Positions 1 through 10,775 of a DNA stretch of 64,000 bases are shown one piece after another; positions within the stretch are counted from its first letter, which is position 1; every line of letters starts with the position of its first letter. The notes below the pieces were generated by a model. It had not been told where the DNA came from. It saw only the letters and a program-made list of their open reading frames with translations, and made no database searches. The stretch comes from Syngnathus acus (lineage: Eukaryota > Chordata > Actinopteri > Syngnathiformes > Syngnathidae): assembly GCF_901709675.1 (NCBI RefSeq), contig NC_051105.1, forward strand, positions 11,766,604 to 11,830,603. The letters run 5' to 3'. Made by a program: the position numbers and the translations under genes.

Positions 1-1009
1 AAGCATAAATACATGAATAACACAAAAGAAAATATTTTGAAGTTGAAGTAAATACGTACTAAAAAGGTCTTCAACCATAAACACATACTGTTCATGTCTA
101 CAATTTTGCTTCTTGAACAATCCTAATGGAGTACTCCTCTGTGAAAGAATTCAATCAAAGGCTTAGATATGGACTTTAGCTTATGTAAAGCAGCAGTGTG
201 AGTAGGTGTCTGATGAGCCACACTTTGGGGTCACTGAGGCCTCCTACCTTTTGCGGTGGGTCTACTGAAAATTACTGTACAAGTCAAGTATTTTTTCCCG
301 CAATGGTTTTATCTGTGTTTCCATCCAACGCAAACACCAAGTGATGAAGCACGTATTTACCACCTCAGCCTCTACTCGTCTTCTCTTACCTTGGCAGTAA
401 ATAAGGTCTTTGATTCAGGATGGCGCTGCCAACGCAGACCATGAGATGGTTGCCTGGGCTTAGTATATGGGCCCTGTGTACTCTCAAGGCTGCAATGCAA
501 GCACCTCCATGCAGGTACAAGGCCAAATCTTGACCACATGATTACCACTAGTATGGAACACGAAATAAAAGTGACTGAGATGGTGACAGTCAGTGTGGGA
601 ACAGCATCGGAGCAAGTAGTGGGGGTTGAGGGTATTAGAGTAAATAGTTTGTTCAAACAAGTGTGGGTAGACAGCACAGTGGTGGTCACTGAGGTGGTTG
701 GAGGAAAAGAATATTCATCATTTATCATTTTTTGGCTCTTCTTGGCTCTCTGCAGCTGACCTCCACATGAGGATGACTGCATTTGTGTCTTGCAATGACT
801 CTCCAAAGTTAGAGGCAGGAAAGTGGAGCAATATTTTTTGGGATGGCTGGATTTATTTATTGTTTTTGCGATGTGAAACAACATTTATGAAAGGAGCCAT
901 AAGAAAAGCAATCTTGGAAATAATTCAATTCAATTTTGATTGATTGTAGCGACAGCTATGGATGTGTGATTTGAGGAGCCTTGTGTACATATAGTGAAGT
1001 TTGAGGAAA
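1..1009. other. Intronic DNA, no feature recognised
   Basis: This is part of the gli2 intron that follows the 1612-1821 exon. A long minus-strand open frame at 372-884 has no recognisable motif and a composition typical of a chance ORF. The next gli2 exon expected here (the SRFSSPR/RKRALSISPLSD block of the family) is not present. Confidence 0.6.
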
Positions 1010-1567
1010 AAAAGTTATTTAAAAAAAAACTATTACATAAATAACACGTTTATAAAACCATCTGTGTCACTCCAATTCATTAAATCCATCGATCGTCCTT
1101 TGTCAACAATGCCGTGTGCCACGCCGCAGTTCAAATTATTCCACAGGCCCATATATATAAACTATATTTTAAATAACTATCACATAAACAACAATATTAT
1201 CAAACCATTTGTGTCACTCCAAATCATTAAATCCATCGATCAAATTTCTCGTCCTTTATGTCATCCTGGTGACAGAGGACATGTCCAGAGGATATGGCGC
1301 TTTAAAGTGTTAATTACTTTATTTGATTTTTTCTCTCTATTTTTCATGTTTTGAATATGTTCAAGATAAAGATATCAAAGCATGTGAAGTGATCAACTAT
1401 ACTAAAAATAACATGTGAAGTGGTCAACTATACTTGTAAGTAAGTGATGTGTTAATGATCAAGTAAAAATTTGTGAAAAAAAACATATATAAATCGCTCC
1501 TGAGTATAAGTCGCCCCCCCCACCCAAACTATGAAAAAAACCGCGACTTATAGTCCGAAAATTACGG
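1010..1567. mobile_element. Family A TA-element, left end eroded
   Basis: The right terminus is clear: CGACTTATAGTCCGAAAATT followed by ACGG and then TA. The interior (about 1020-1290) matches the interior of the larger family A element at 54155-55382, with shared blocks such as CATCGATCGTCC and TTCCACAGG. It contains two related sub-repeats (about 1020-1130 and 1170-1260), each with a CACTCCAA.TCATTAAATCC core. No left terminal inverted repeat is visible, so the left boundary is approximate. It is non-coding. Confidence 0.75.
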
Positions 1568-1611
1568 TATTATCATGAACCCTACCTCAAACTGAATAGA
1601 GTTGTTCTTAC

Positions 1612-1821
1612 CATCCACTGGACTGATGTAATCTGGTAAATGAGCTGCCGCTGCTGCTGCTGCTGCTGCTGCTGCTGCACCGCTTTGCATCAAGAGGTCT
1701 CCATATGGATTTCGCTGGCTAGCACTGGCCATCAGATGGTAATATTCTGTGGGGTTGGCCCCTGGTGGTGGTGGTGGAGGGAGAGTGAATAGGGCCCGGT
1801 CTTTTAAGTGTTCATGGGTAA
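1612..1821 (-). CDS. gli2: gli2 coding exon with poly-Pro and poly-Ala runs
   Basis: 210-nt exon, phase 1 in and phase 1 out, 69 full codons. The acceptor is a pyrimidine-rich stretch ending CGGCAG and the donor is GTAAGA. It encodes the segment starting THEHLKDRALF, then a six-proline run, the ANPTEYYHLM motif, and PYGDLLMQSG followed by twelve alanines and HLPDYISPVD. These blocks are diagnostic of the N-terminal repressor region of GLI2, upstream of the SUFU-binding motif and zinc fingers. The G from the preceding exon plus TT completes a valine (EVTHEH). The poly-proline and poly-alanine runs are longer than I recall for mammalian GLI2, where this place reads as a short GG/AAS stretch. 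A chance match is implausible given the phase agreement with the other exons. Confidence 0.96.
1643..1678 (-). repeat. gli2: (GCA)n poly-alanine tract in gli2 exon
   Basis: Twelve consecutive alanine codons, nine pure GCA followed by GCG, GCA and GCT. This is a coding trinucleotide microsatellite that should be length-variable. Confidence 0.95.
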
Positions 1822-1889
1822 CTGCCGAAGAAATAGAAAGCACAAAATCAAGCTCAGGGTTGAAACCTCAACTAAATCCCCGCAAAACA

Positions 1890-3086
1890 CCGTATTTTCG
1901 GCACTATAAGGCGCACTGGATTATAAGGCGCACCTCCATTGAATTTTTTATTTTAGAAATTATTTCATATATAGGGCGCACCGGATTAAAAGGCGCATAG
2001 AATACTGCATCAAACTGGGGTTGACTAGGGTTGCGGTATGCATCCACTAGATGGTGTTGTGCTAAAGGGAATGTCAACCCAGTCAATGAGGTAAAGTCCA
2101 GCTCCCTTTTTGTATGAAAGTGACACGGTTTGGCTTCTTGCTTGGTCCAGCAACCCCACTCATTTTTTATAGTCATAAACTTTCTTTAGTTTAAGAGAAA
2201 GAAGCGAGTGTGTGCGTTGATGAGTAATGCGTCGATTAGCTTCTTAGCTTTGGTGTCTATGAGCTGCGGTGAGGGCGGGGGGTTGGTTCACTGTGATTGC
2301 CTCCCGATAGGCTTACCTGTATGTCAATCAAGCGAGGGAATGAAAGTGATACGTTTGGCTTCTTACTTGGTCAAGCAACCCTACTCATTTTTGCTGATCA
2401 TAAACTTTATTTAGTTTAAAAGAAAGAAGCGAGTGCGTGTGTTGATGCGTAATGCGTTGATTAGCTTCTTAGCTTTGGTGTCTATGTGCTGCGGTGAGGG
2501 GGCGGTTCACTGTATGCGCCAAACTTGCTGCAGTTCACTGTGATTGCCTCCCGATAGGCTTACCCGTATGTCAATCAAGCGATGGGATTAAAGGGATTCG
2601 GTTTGGCTTCTTACTTGGTCCAGCGACCCCACTCATTTTTGCTGGTCATAAACTTTCTTTAGTTTAAAAGAAAAAAGCGAGTGCATGTGTTGATGCGTAA
2701 TGCGTTGATTAGCTTCTTAGCTTTGATGTCGGGCTTGCTGCGGTGAGGGGGGGCGGTTTACTGTGACTGTCTCCCGATAGGCTTACATGTATGTCAATCA
2801 AGCGATTCTAGCCAATGGTAAAAATGTTTTTTTTTTAAATCTCATGCGATCAACCAGTAGTAGCTTACTTCGGTGACGCCCCTGACCACGGTTGCCGTAA
2901 TGCTGAAAGCGATGCGACCTTGTAATTTACTAGTCGTACTTTAATGTACTGAAACATTTTGGCAGAGCGCTGTGTACAACCAGTATGGATCAACAAATTC
3001 ATCAATTGATCCATATATAAGGCGCACTGTGGTTTTTTGAGTAAATTTTAAGATTTTAAGTGCACCTTATAGTGCGGAAAGTACGG
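1890..3086. mobile_element. Family B TA-element, about 1.2 kb
   Basis: Left terminus CCGTATTTTCGGCACTATAA and right terminus TTATAGTGCGGAAAGTACGG form an imperfect terminal inverted repeat. The flank is TA on the right and CA (probably a mutated TA) on the left. The subterminal repeat AAGGCGCACTGG/AAGGCGCACC is repeated near both ends. The right 200 bp match the left end of the element at 63315, inverted (block GTTGATCCATACTGG). The middle is occupied by a tandem array described separately. No transposase is encoded. Confidence 0.8.
2095..2815. repeat. Tandem array, about 3 units of 225-250 bp, inside the B element
   Basis: Three recurring units share the blocks TTGGCTTCTTACTTGGTC, CACTCATTTTTGCTG, GATTAGCTTCTTAGCTTTG and CCTCCCGATAGGCTTAC. 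CACTCATTTT occurs near 2157, 2383 and 2630, giving periods of about 225 and 249. The sequence resembles the interior of the hAT MITE at 61652-62046, which suggests a captured hAT fragment that later expanded in tandem. Confidence 0.8.
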
Positions 3087-3242
3087 TAAATAGAAACAGT
3101 TCCATCAGTATAGAGGCTTTGCAGCTGACGTCATCAAGCTACCCACATTAGCTTGGCGGCCATCTTGGCGGTCAACTTTTCAGTGCCTGTCAACGACTCA
3201 CACACGCTTTCTTGTTATATCTGCTGCTATTTGAGCTTAAAA

Positions 3243-3420
3243 ATGCCGGATACCTGCTGTGCTGTTGGATGTAGCAATAGACGAGGCGATAAACCAAATC
3301 TTAGTTTCTATAGATTTCCGGCGAACATGAAAAAACGTGATAAATGGATCGCGGATATTCGTCGTGAACGATGGAAACCTACGATTTACACAAGGATATG
3401 CAATGAGGACTTCATATCAG
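3243..3420 (+). pseudogene. THAP domain exon of transposase (truncated)
   Basis: ATG at 3243 opens a THAP zinc finger: MPDTCCAVGCSNRR at the N-terminus, then FYRFP, the conserved tryptophan in RDKWIADIRR, and KPT..TRICNEDFISG. THAP domains bind DNA and use a C2CH zinc site. Cys6, Cys10 and Cys53 are present, but the expected His three residues after the last Cys is Asp56, and this also holds in copy 2. The exon ends at CAG followed by the splice donor GTATGT, and the open frame stops eight bases later, so the rest of the transposase was normally spliced on. The downstream exons are deleted here. A longer open frame starting at 3153 merely extends into the element's 5' end. Confidence 0.85.
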
Positions 3421-3595
3421 GTATGTAAACAAACCATTCACCCCTGATTTGTTTCACAAAATGTGAAATAATACAATATGGGATGATACAAATATGATTG
3501 TTGAAAATGCTGGGTGCATTTTTAGAAAGGCAGCAAGAGCAGCAAGGCAGGGAATGGGATGATTTCTTCAGTTCACCCCCCCGTTTTTATTTTGT

Positions 3596-3715
3596 GTTTA
3601 TTTTTTCATGATGCTTCATCTGATTGGCTTGAAAACGTTATCAATGTAAATATTGAATTATATTTATTGGTTAAGTTTTCAAGCCAATCAGATGTGGCAT
3701 CATGCAAAAATAAAC
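3596..3715. repeat. Hairpin between the convergent ORFs of THAP copy 1
   Basis: Two 41-nt arms (3596-3636 and 3675-3715) are inverted repeats with 38 of 41 positions pairing, separated by a 38-nt AT-rich loop. AATAAA-type signals lie at the outer edges on both strands, which would suit a shared transcript-end region for the two convergent genes. Confidence 0.85.
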
Positions 3716-3798
3716 AAATAATAAAAATGGTAGCAACTTGAACAGACAGGTACAGTATCTGAATGATTTCACTCTATTCAGTTTTTTAATATGTCAAG

Positions 3799-4017
3799 TT
3801 ATGAAATGCCATTACAAAACAAATCGACGAGGTAATAATAAATATCTGGATATGAGAGTTCAGGCAGGTCGGCTGTTGCAAAATGCTCGGGCGATTTTAG
3901 CATGCTTCTCGGTAAAAGGTACGGATCCGTTGTGCCAACAAGGTTCAACTTCTCTCTGTAACGTTTCTTGGATTCTTCATCCAAATGCCCAACTTCGTTG
4001 GATAGCAAATCAGCCAT
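3799..4017 (-). pseudogene. Short conserved ORF, opposite strand of the THAP element
   Basis: A 72-codon open frame begins MADLLSNEVGHLDEESKK and includes DPYLLPRSMLKSPEHFATAD and SYPDIY.YLVD before ending NGIS. The same ORF is intact in copy 2, with mostly conservative changes, so it is real sequence of the family. From memory, this N-terminus resembles fish and invertebrate transposon proteins that continue into SWIM zinc-finger and YqaJ-type exonuclease domains. Only the first exon-sized piece is left here. The function of the short ORF alone is unknown. Confidence 0.6.
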
Positions 4018-4243
4018 AATTCGGATGAAATCGGTGAAAATGTAGCACAGAAATCAAACAATCTATACAAACACGTAGGAACGAGCTGACGAGTTGACCG
4101 CCAAGATGGCGGCATAACACAAAATCACGTGATAAAACCACGTGACTGCAAAGCCTCTATAGAGGAAATTATTTTTTGTCATACTGATCATCAAAGGGAA
4201 ATCCAACTGTGTCTGTATATGTAGTTGGTTTCATACATTACAC

Positions 4244-4459
4244 CAGGGGTGGGCAATCCCGGTCCTGGAGGGATTGCAAGATTTCCATGTTTTCCAGGTC
4301 TCCCTGCTGCAACACACCCGATTCAAATGATCAGAATTGTTAACCAGCTTCTTCGGAAATTGCTAATTATCTGACCATTTGATTTAGGTTTGTTGCAACA
4401 GGGTGACATAGAAAACATGCAGGACACCGACCCTCCCGGACCGGGATTGCCCACCCCTG
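4244..4459. mobile_element. hAT MITE with perfect 8-bp target duplication
   Basis: 216 bp. Termini are CAGGGGTGGGCAATCCCGGT and the inverse ACCGGGATTGCCCACCCCTG. Both sides are flanked by CATTACAC (4236-4243 and 4460-4467). It is non-coding, and the perfect duplication indicates an insertion of modest age in gli2 intron 4. Confidence 0.95.
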
Positions 4460-4865
4460 CATTACACCATACAAATGAACATTCACATTCACATACACGT
4501 CACAGCGTCGGGCAAGCGATGGGTGTGCACATTCACGGGTGGTTAAGAAGCAGACTAGAAACTGCATATCCCAGTTCACTGTTCCCAAGCCCAATTTTGA
4601 CATAATTGGGTAGTTGAGTAAATCAAAACGGGTATGTCTACTCACTGAGCCTGTCTCCCCAATCCCATCCCCACCGACCTGAGGTTTCCAGGTTCTTGCA
4701 AGTTGGTTTCCTTATATAAATACAGTGCCAATAAAATGTATTTGCCCCTTTGTCAAATTATTTTTGCGTGTATATAGTTGCCCTACTTTATAGTTCAAGA
4801 ATTAAACAAACATGAATATCAGACAACCCATGTTAAGAAAGTGTAGTTGCTTAAATAATCTAGTA

Positions 4866-5245
4866 CAGTGGTTCTTAACCTTGTTGGAGGTACCGAACCC
4901 CACCAGTTTCATATGCGCATTCACTGAACCCCTCTTTGGTGAAAAATAAAATTATTTTTTCAAATTAAAGACATCGATGTTTTTTACTGGTGCACAAAAT
5001 GAGCCGTGCATGAACAACACTTTGTTCAAAGAACAAAACCAACACAATGCATGAACAACAAATTACATCCCTGCAAATTAGTGTGACTTCTGCTGTTGCC
5101 TATCCGAGACCAGTATGACCATATGTGTTATCACGAATTTATAAATCAGGTGTGTTCGGACCTCTGCAGAAGAGGCTCTGCCGAACCCTAGAGACTGACT
5201 CACCGAACCACTAGGGTTCGATTGAACCCAGGTTAAGAACCACTG
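4866..5245. mobile_element. hAT MITE with perfect 8-bp target duplication
   Basis: 380 bp. It starts CAGTGGTTCTTAACC and ends GGTTAAGAACCACTG, flanked on both sides by ATCTAGTA (4858-4865 and 5246-5253). GAACC-type subterminal motifs recur near both ends. It lies 112 bp downstream of the 5358-5563 exon in gli2 orientation, close to that exon's splice donor. It is non-coding. Confidence 0.95.
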
Positions 5246-5357
5246 ATCTAGTATAATATGTGATCTCATAAAAAGGTTTAGAGTGTAAGTGTGAAACATT
5301 TTCTCTGTGTGGTAATTTTTGGATTTTGTTTCATTCTGCATAGTAGGTGCCTCTCAC

Positions 5358-5563
5358 CTTCGGCAGGGCTCAGTCCTCGTGCTGCTGAGATCATGGAGAG
5401 GGTGGGGCTTCCATGTACTGAGCGTAGGTACTGCTCCATGTGTGGGCTGACGTAGGGATGTGGAGGGCTGAACGGAGACTCACCCGGCCCAGTCGGTGCA
5501 TGGGGCGATAGACGAATCAGGGAGATGTCTGAGATGACTGGACTGCCAGTTAGTCCCGGACCT
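5358..5563 (-). CDS. gli2: gli2 coding exon, RLSPH/GESPF block
   Basis: 206-nt exon. The acceptor ends CACCACAG and the donor is GTGAGA. Its first base completes the glycine codon begun by the 14071-14176 exon, and its last base starts the valine completed by the 1612-1821 exon. It encodes GPGLTGSPVISDISLIRLSP, then GPGESPFSPPHPYVSPHMEQ and SPTLSMISAARGLSPAE. This is the highly conserved N-terminal region shared by GLI2 and GLI3, part of the repressor half of the protein. No frame disruption is seen. Confidence 0.97.
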
Positions 5564-7399
5564 CTGTGGTGATGGGAAACATACAGGTCATAAAAGACAA
5601 CATTTTTACAGCTTTTTTCCTGCTTGCTGTCAATGATAGGCCATGCATTTGGTACCTGAGCCTTCTCGGGGAATTACACGACTTAATCCATTTCATAATA
5701 CAGTGGACTGCTGCATATTCATAGATTTAAATGCAACAATTTAGTTTTTTTTTTATATACCTTTTTTGGTGGGTTAATTATTGATTTTAATGGTAAACAC
5801 TTATGGGTCTTATATGGTGGGTAAAAAAAACAACAACTTTGTTTTAATTTTTTCAATGCATTGAATGGGTGTCAATTATGTGTGGATTTTCCATATTCGG
5901 AGGCTGGCCTGGTTCTTATTCTCAGCTAAATAGTCCACTGTACATCAAAATCATACTGCAGTTAAATAAAGCATCAATATTAAACAAAAACACAGTTCAA
6001 CAGCATGCCACAGTGCCGCATACACCGGGGAGCAATTAAGAATCAATGACAAAACACACAAAAAAAAGGAAACTACATCGCACTCACAAAGTTACAGATT
6101 AAAAAATGTGTTAATTTGTGCAGATCGCTACAATTATGTTTTGCTAGTCAGATAGTTCTGACCAACCAGTCAGTGGACGAAGAAAAATGCAGACGAGAAT
6201 GACATTTTAATTGTTTGGCCAACAGAGGAGGCTTTGCTGGCCCTGACAGCTCACCACTACCCAGTGTCCTGTGTGTAATGGACCACAGTGGAATGAGACG
6301 TTGAAGGGCTTCTGATGACGTATCAAAGAAGGAACGCTGCCAGTTGCAACCACAGTGTGAAGTTCAATTTCAGACTCAATGTCCATGCATATTTGTGTTG
6401 AAACCAATGTTGTTGGTATTCTTACAACATCACAGACCTAGTAAATATGTCTATTGATAAATTTCCATAGGCTGTCTGAATGCGCACTTAGGACAGAGAC
6501 TTGGCCGCTTTGGCTAGTTCAGTCTGAAGTCGGCCGCGTTTCTGATGCATCACTTTACTGCATGCTGCTGTGAAAGTGGCTAACAAGAAAATGACAATAT
6601 CAGATAAATTGCTGACAAAGCAAGACCGAGTGATAAGATGCAGATTCAAGGAAAGTGAACAGAGGAACTGAGCACAAACTGATCTTTTCTACAAAGACAG
6701 ACAAACTATAGTGACACTCAAGTATTTCCAGTCTGTGTCTGCAGATGTACATGCTATCCTTTCACCAGTTCCTCACGCTAACACAAAGTAATGCATTTTG
6801 TTCACCTCTTATTAGGCCCTGAAGGTGCAGACAAGTCAAGACTAAAGCCTTTCTCATTTGTGTGTCAGAAAGTCTTGTTTGGTTTGGCAAAACACATTAG
6901 GTGTCATCAATGTGAATGATAAAATCCTTCTGAAGGTGGTCTTAACCAACTTCAGTGAAACAGAGCGCCTTGTTAGAATACTCAGATAGCCCTCCAGTTT
7001 CGGTTGGCTACCCACTGAATTCATCATGTCTCATGGGTAAGCAGAAGGTGTTTGCTGAAAAAGACAAACAGCGGTTTAATACTTCTGCCGTGGGGTAAAA
7101 CTTGAGATGCAAGTGAGTGCCTGGCCGCTGGCAGAGGCACCAACACTTGTGTCGACATAGTGTTCTTCAGGACTGATAAGCAGCATGTTGCTCCGCTGTG
7201 TGTGGTAACAACACCTGGTATTGCTAAAAGATTCTTGAAATGAATAATGGCTATGAAGATCAGCATATGATATTCAGAAGGAACTTGAAGTTGTAAAGCA
7301 ATTGCCGATTTCAGAGCCTTGATCATAATAAGCAAAAGAGTTTCAAACAACTGACACGTTTAGAAAAGCAAATACAGTATTATGTATGTAGACTATTGT
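5564..7399. other. Intronic DNA, no feature recognised
   Basis: This is gli2 intron 3 proximal to the exon. It contains short T/A-rich runs but no recognised element, exon or structural repeat. Confidence 0.6.
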
Positions 7400-7565
7400 T
7401 CATGTATGTATGTGTGTATGTGTGTGTGTGTGTGTGTATGTACGTATGTATGTATGTATGTATGTATGTATGTATGTATGTATGTATGTATGTATGTATG
7501 TATGTATGTATATACTATGTATGTATGTATGTATGTATGTATGTATGTATGTATGTAGGTATGTG
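7400..7565. repeat. (TATG)n microsatellite
   Basis: About 165 bp of TATG/GTAT tetranucleotide repeat with an internal GT segment and one ATATAC interruption. Open frames across it, rich in YVCM, are artefacts. Confidence 0.97.
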
Positions 7566-8156
7566 TATACACTGTTGCGTCATTTTTCGCTGTGTTTATC
7601 TAAAAAAATATACACAAATGAAATCCGCGAAGCTGAAGTTGATTTTTTTCCCGTTTATTGATTTTATTGTTGTTTTTACATGTTTGTTATACATGTATTT
7701 ACAGTATGTTTTTTGTATATTATAAATGCTTTTTATTTATCATAATTTCTAATTTGCACTCTGTATTCAAGTGGCATCACAGAAGAGTAGCTTTTAGATT
7801 TGTAGATAATACGTAGCTGTTAGGAAAGTTAGAGCAGTGATTCCCCACCCTTCTTCCCACACACCACTGTCAGTTTAATCTCATTAATCAAATTTGAATC
7901 TCATATCTGATAATGGTACCCAAATAAAGATTTTGAATTCTAGGACTTTAATTCCACATTTTTAGTTGGTGAAGGGTGCAAAATGAAATTCAAAAGAAAA
8001 AAGTTAATGCACATCAGCAAACCAGGTGTATTATTAAAAAATGCAATACAAAAACACTCACATAAAATATAAAACTGACTCAATACAACAATTCAAAATT
8101 CTGGAATTTTCTGCATTAGTTGCAACTTTGTTTCACACAGCCAGTTGCCACTCCAT

Positions 8157-8158
<2 letters not shown>

Positions 8159-8215
<57 letters not shown>

Positions 8216-8224
8216 TGTGTGTGT
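8159..8224. repeat. (GT)n microsatellite
   Basis: About 66 bp of almost pure GT with one A interruption near the right end. Confidence 0.97.
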
Positions 8225-9319
8225 ACAAAAATGGAACTGTGGTCCAGAATGTGTAAACACAAACTGCTGTAGGTGCCAGACTAAGGTTCGAAACGAAGCA
8301 TGTACAAATGAAGTATTCAACATCCAAAGCAAAAATTATATTTGCTTTAACTAACTTTTTGTTTTTAGTGAATACATTATTTCTTGTTCACCCAAAGAAC
8401 CAGAAAATGTTCAGAATTTGGGACATAAAAGTGCCAAGGTAAAGGTGCAAAGCCAAGATAAATTACTAAAACAACAGAATCTCAGTAAGAGTAATCTGTG
8501 GTTCAACACCAAGTTCCTGAATGCTCTCACAGGATGCTACCTTATCGTTGCCGTTTGACAAGAAAGGGCGAGTGGGGCTGCTTGTCGCGCAACGTGTTTT
8601 CACCGAGGAGCGTCTGTCTGCCTGCTTTTGTCAAATTTTGATGAGGCACGCGCCGTGCTACTGTTGGTGGCGGGGGTTACCAAATCCTTTTTCCTCCGCC
8701 TTGTTTACAGTGTGTATAGCGGAGTTTTATTTTGAAGAGACTAAGAAGAGAAAACCTGGCATCCTGGAACGAAAGTAAACTGCTGTTTAAAACCATTAAT
8801 TTGCCCCAAAATGAGCGCCTTCACAAAAACGTTCACAGCGCACGGAATGTAACTGATGTAAAGAATGCTGCTGACCCAGCTTGTACCCATAGACTGTGCT
8901 GGTAGCCCCTTTACTGACATACAGCACTCTACTCATCAGCTGCCCTACTCAGTTTCTCATTGACCCATAACTGTACATACGCCAACCCACACCCAGAAAA
9001 CCCTCCCTACTTCAGGCTGTGCCAACCAACCGAGAGCTTTGGCTCTTGTTGCATTTCCAGTAAGCGTCTGCAGACTGCCGGCCTTGACTAAGAGCCAATT
9101 TTCTGCCATCAAGCCCACTCTTGCCCTACAAACAACCATAAAGAGCCTTCTGTCTTAAACGAGAGGGTAGAAGTGAGAAGAAACATTCACCACATCTACA
9201 AAAACACACTTCCTTTGGTCCAAATCAAAGCTGCATACAGACTGTTTGACACTACCACCACAGACTAGAGCTTGGTTGCTCCACTTAAGGCCTTGCTAAA
9301 GTAGAACTCGCTCTCTTTT
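8225..9319. other. Intronic DNA, no feature recognised
   Basis: No exon, transposon terminus or repeat was recognised in this part of gli2 intron 3. Confidence 0.55.
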
Positions 9320-9518
9320 AATGTAGTAATATTTGAAATAATTTAATTGACTTTCCCATTTTCTATTATTGTATTTCAAACAAGATATGATGGATCTATT
9401 TATGACAGATATGTAGAAATAGATATAATGTAGTCATGTTTGAAATAATTTAATTGACTTTCCCATTTTCTATTATTGTTTTTCAAACAAGGTACGATGC
9501 GTCTATTTATGACAAACG
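9320..9518. repeat. 107-bp tandem duplication
   Basis: A unit starting AATGTAGT and carrying TGAAATAATTTAATTGACTT and TCTATTTATGACA occurs twice with a 107-bp offset (9320 and 9427) and only a handful of differences. It has no terminal repeats, so it is a simple local duplication. Confidence 0.9.
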
Positions 9519-10775
9519 TTTTAATTAACAATACATTTCAATGACATGGTAAAGGGCTATTCATACCAATGTTGTACAGATATCCATTACTGTGAACGCT
9601 GGTTCCGTTTCCTGTCTGTGATGTGAGTCATGTGACTCACTGCACACCTGAGGAATAAAAACCTATTGCTTTTCTTGTGTTTACCTAAAATTTGTTATTT
9701 TACTTTTGTGTGTTTTACTTTTTAGACTACAGTACTCTGAATATTAGCCCCACCTCCTATGTTTAGTGTTTCTTGGCTGAAAGCTATCCCACATGTTTAT
9801 GCACATAAACTTGAATAAATCCTTCATAGGGAATTTTTTTTAATTGCGGTCATAATAAGATGACATTTACAATGGCGTGCCAGGAGGTTTCAAATAATAG
9901 TCCTGCCTGGTAAGAGCCATTACTGAAGGCTTTCTGACAAGATATTACTTGATGTCTGCGTAAATTCCAGCGGAATGAAAAAGAGATCTTTTTTTTGCCA
10001 GTGTCTGAATGGGAGGCAGTTTGAGGACCTCAGAGCTCTTGGAGAGCAACAGTCTCTTAATCAGCAGCTGCCATTTATAGAAACCTCCGCTATATCTCAA
10101 CACAATGGATGGTTGCTCACTGAGGGAAAGAATAGAATTTAAGAATGGACATACACAACTATCATTTAAAAATCTAAATTGTTTGTTGTACTGAAAAGGT
10201 ACAGAGGGAAATGACAGAGAGTAATCCTGTGTTTGTTATTGAATAGCATGCTTTGAAGACACTAACTGCTATTTGTCTCTGACATACGTACATTAAATCC
10301 CATGCTCAGTTGTTCCATTATTAAAACGCTGCTGCAAGTAAAAAATCATCGTCATTGCACCTTAGAAAAAAAAGGACTTAAGCAAATAAGGTAAAGAGCA
10401 TAATTTAAAACAGATCACATTGTCTTGTATGCTGATAAACTGCTTCATATTGATGTATGGCTGGCTGTACAGTATTAAATGGAGTATGCATTTTCGCTGA
10501 CTGGAATAACACGAACAATCAATTACAAATGTCATGTATCCATGTGTAAAAAAAAAAATCTTAATTGTGACACTAGAACCATGTTGTCCAGCGATATGAA
10601 ACATCAACGATATCCACTTTAGTCTTTTTTTTGGTTACTTATTCATCTTTCCTATCTCAGGGAGAATTTTATTTAAATCTAGATAGAAAATATTTGTTCA
10701 TGTATAGAATTTAATTCTGTAGTTTCATCATCAAATTTCTGGTATTTTATCATATGTGTACCCAAAATTGATGTG
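9519..10775. other. Intronic DNA, no feature recognised
   Basis: No coding or repeat structure was recognised. The open frame at 10362-10607 has no support. Confidence 0.55.

Larger units (their letters stand above)
3111..4159 (+). mobile_element. THAP-carrying DNA transposon derivative (copy 1)
   Basis: Terminal inverted repeat TAGAGGCTTTGCAG / CTGCAAAGCCTCTA with TA on both flanks (3109-3110, 4160-4161). The element is 1049 bp. It holds a THAP-domain first exon on the plus strand and a short conserved ORF on the minus strand, pointing towards each other, with a hairpin between them. The transposase catalytic core is missing, so this is a non-autonomous deletion derivative. A nearly identical copy in inverted orientation lies at 46885-47919. 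THAP transposase plus a second, opposite-strand gene recalls the ISL2EU/IS4EU group; that assignment is from memory and tentative. Kolobok and P-like elements also carry THAP domains. Confidence 0.85.

Noticed and set aside
372-884. 170-codon minus-strand open frame near the left edge
   Set aside because: It has no family motifs or splice sites consistent with gli2, its composition is like random sequence, and several other overlapping frames are open in the same place.
7396-7725. Open frames across the TATG repeat (YVCM-rich protein)
   Set aside because: Tetranucleotide repeats give long stop-free frames in more than one register; there is no coding signal outside the repeat. The same applies to the GT/CA arrays at 8.1, 52.2 and 58.6 kb.
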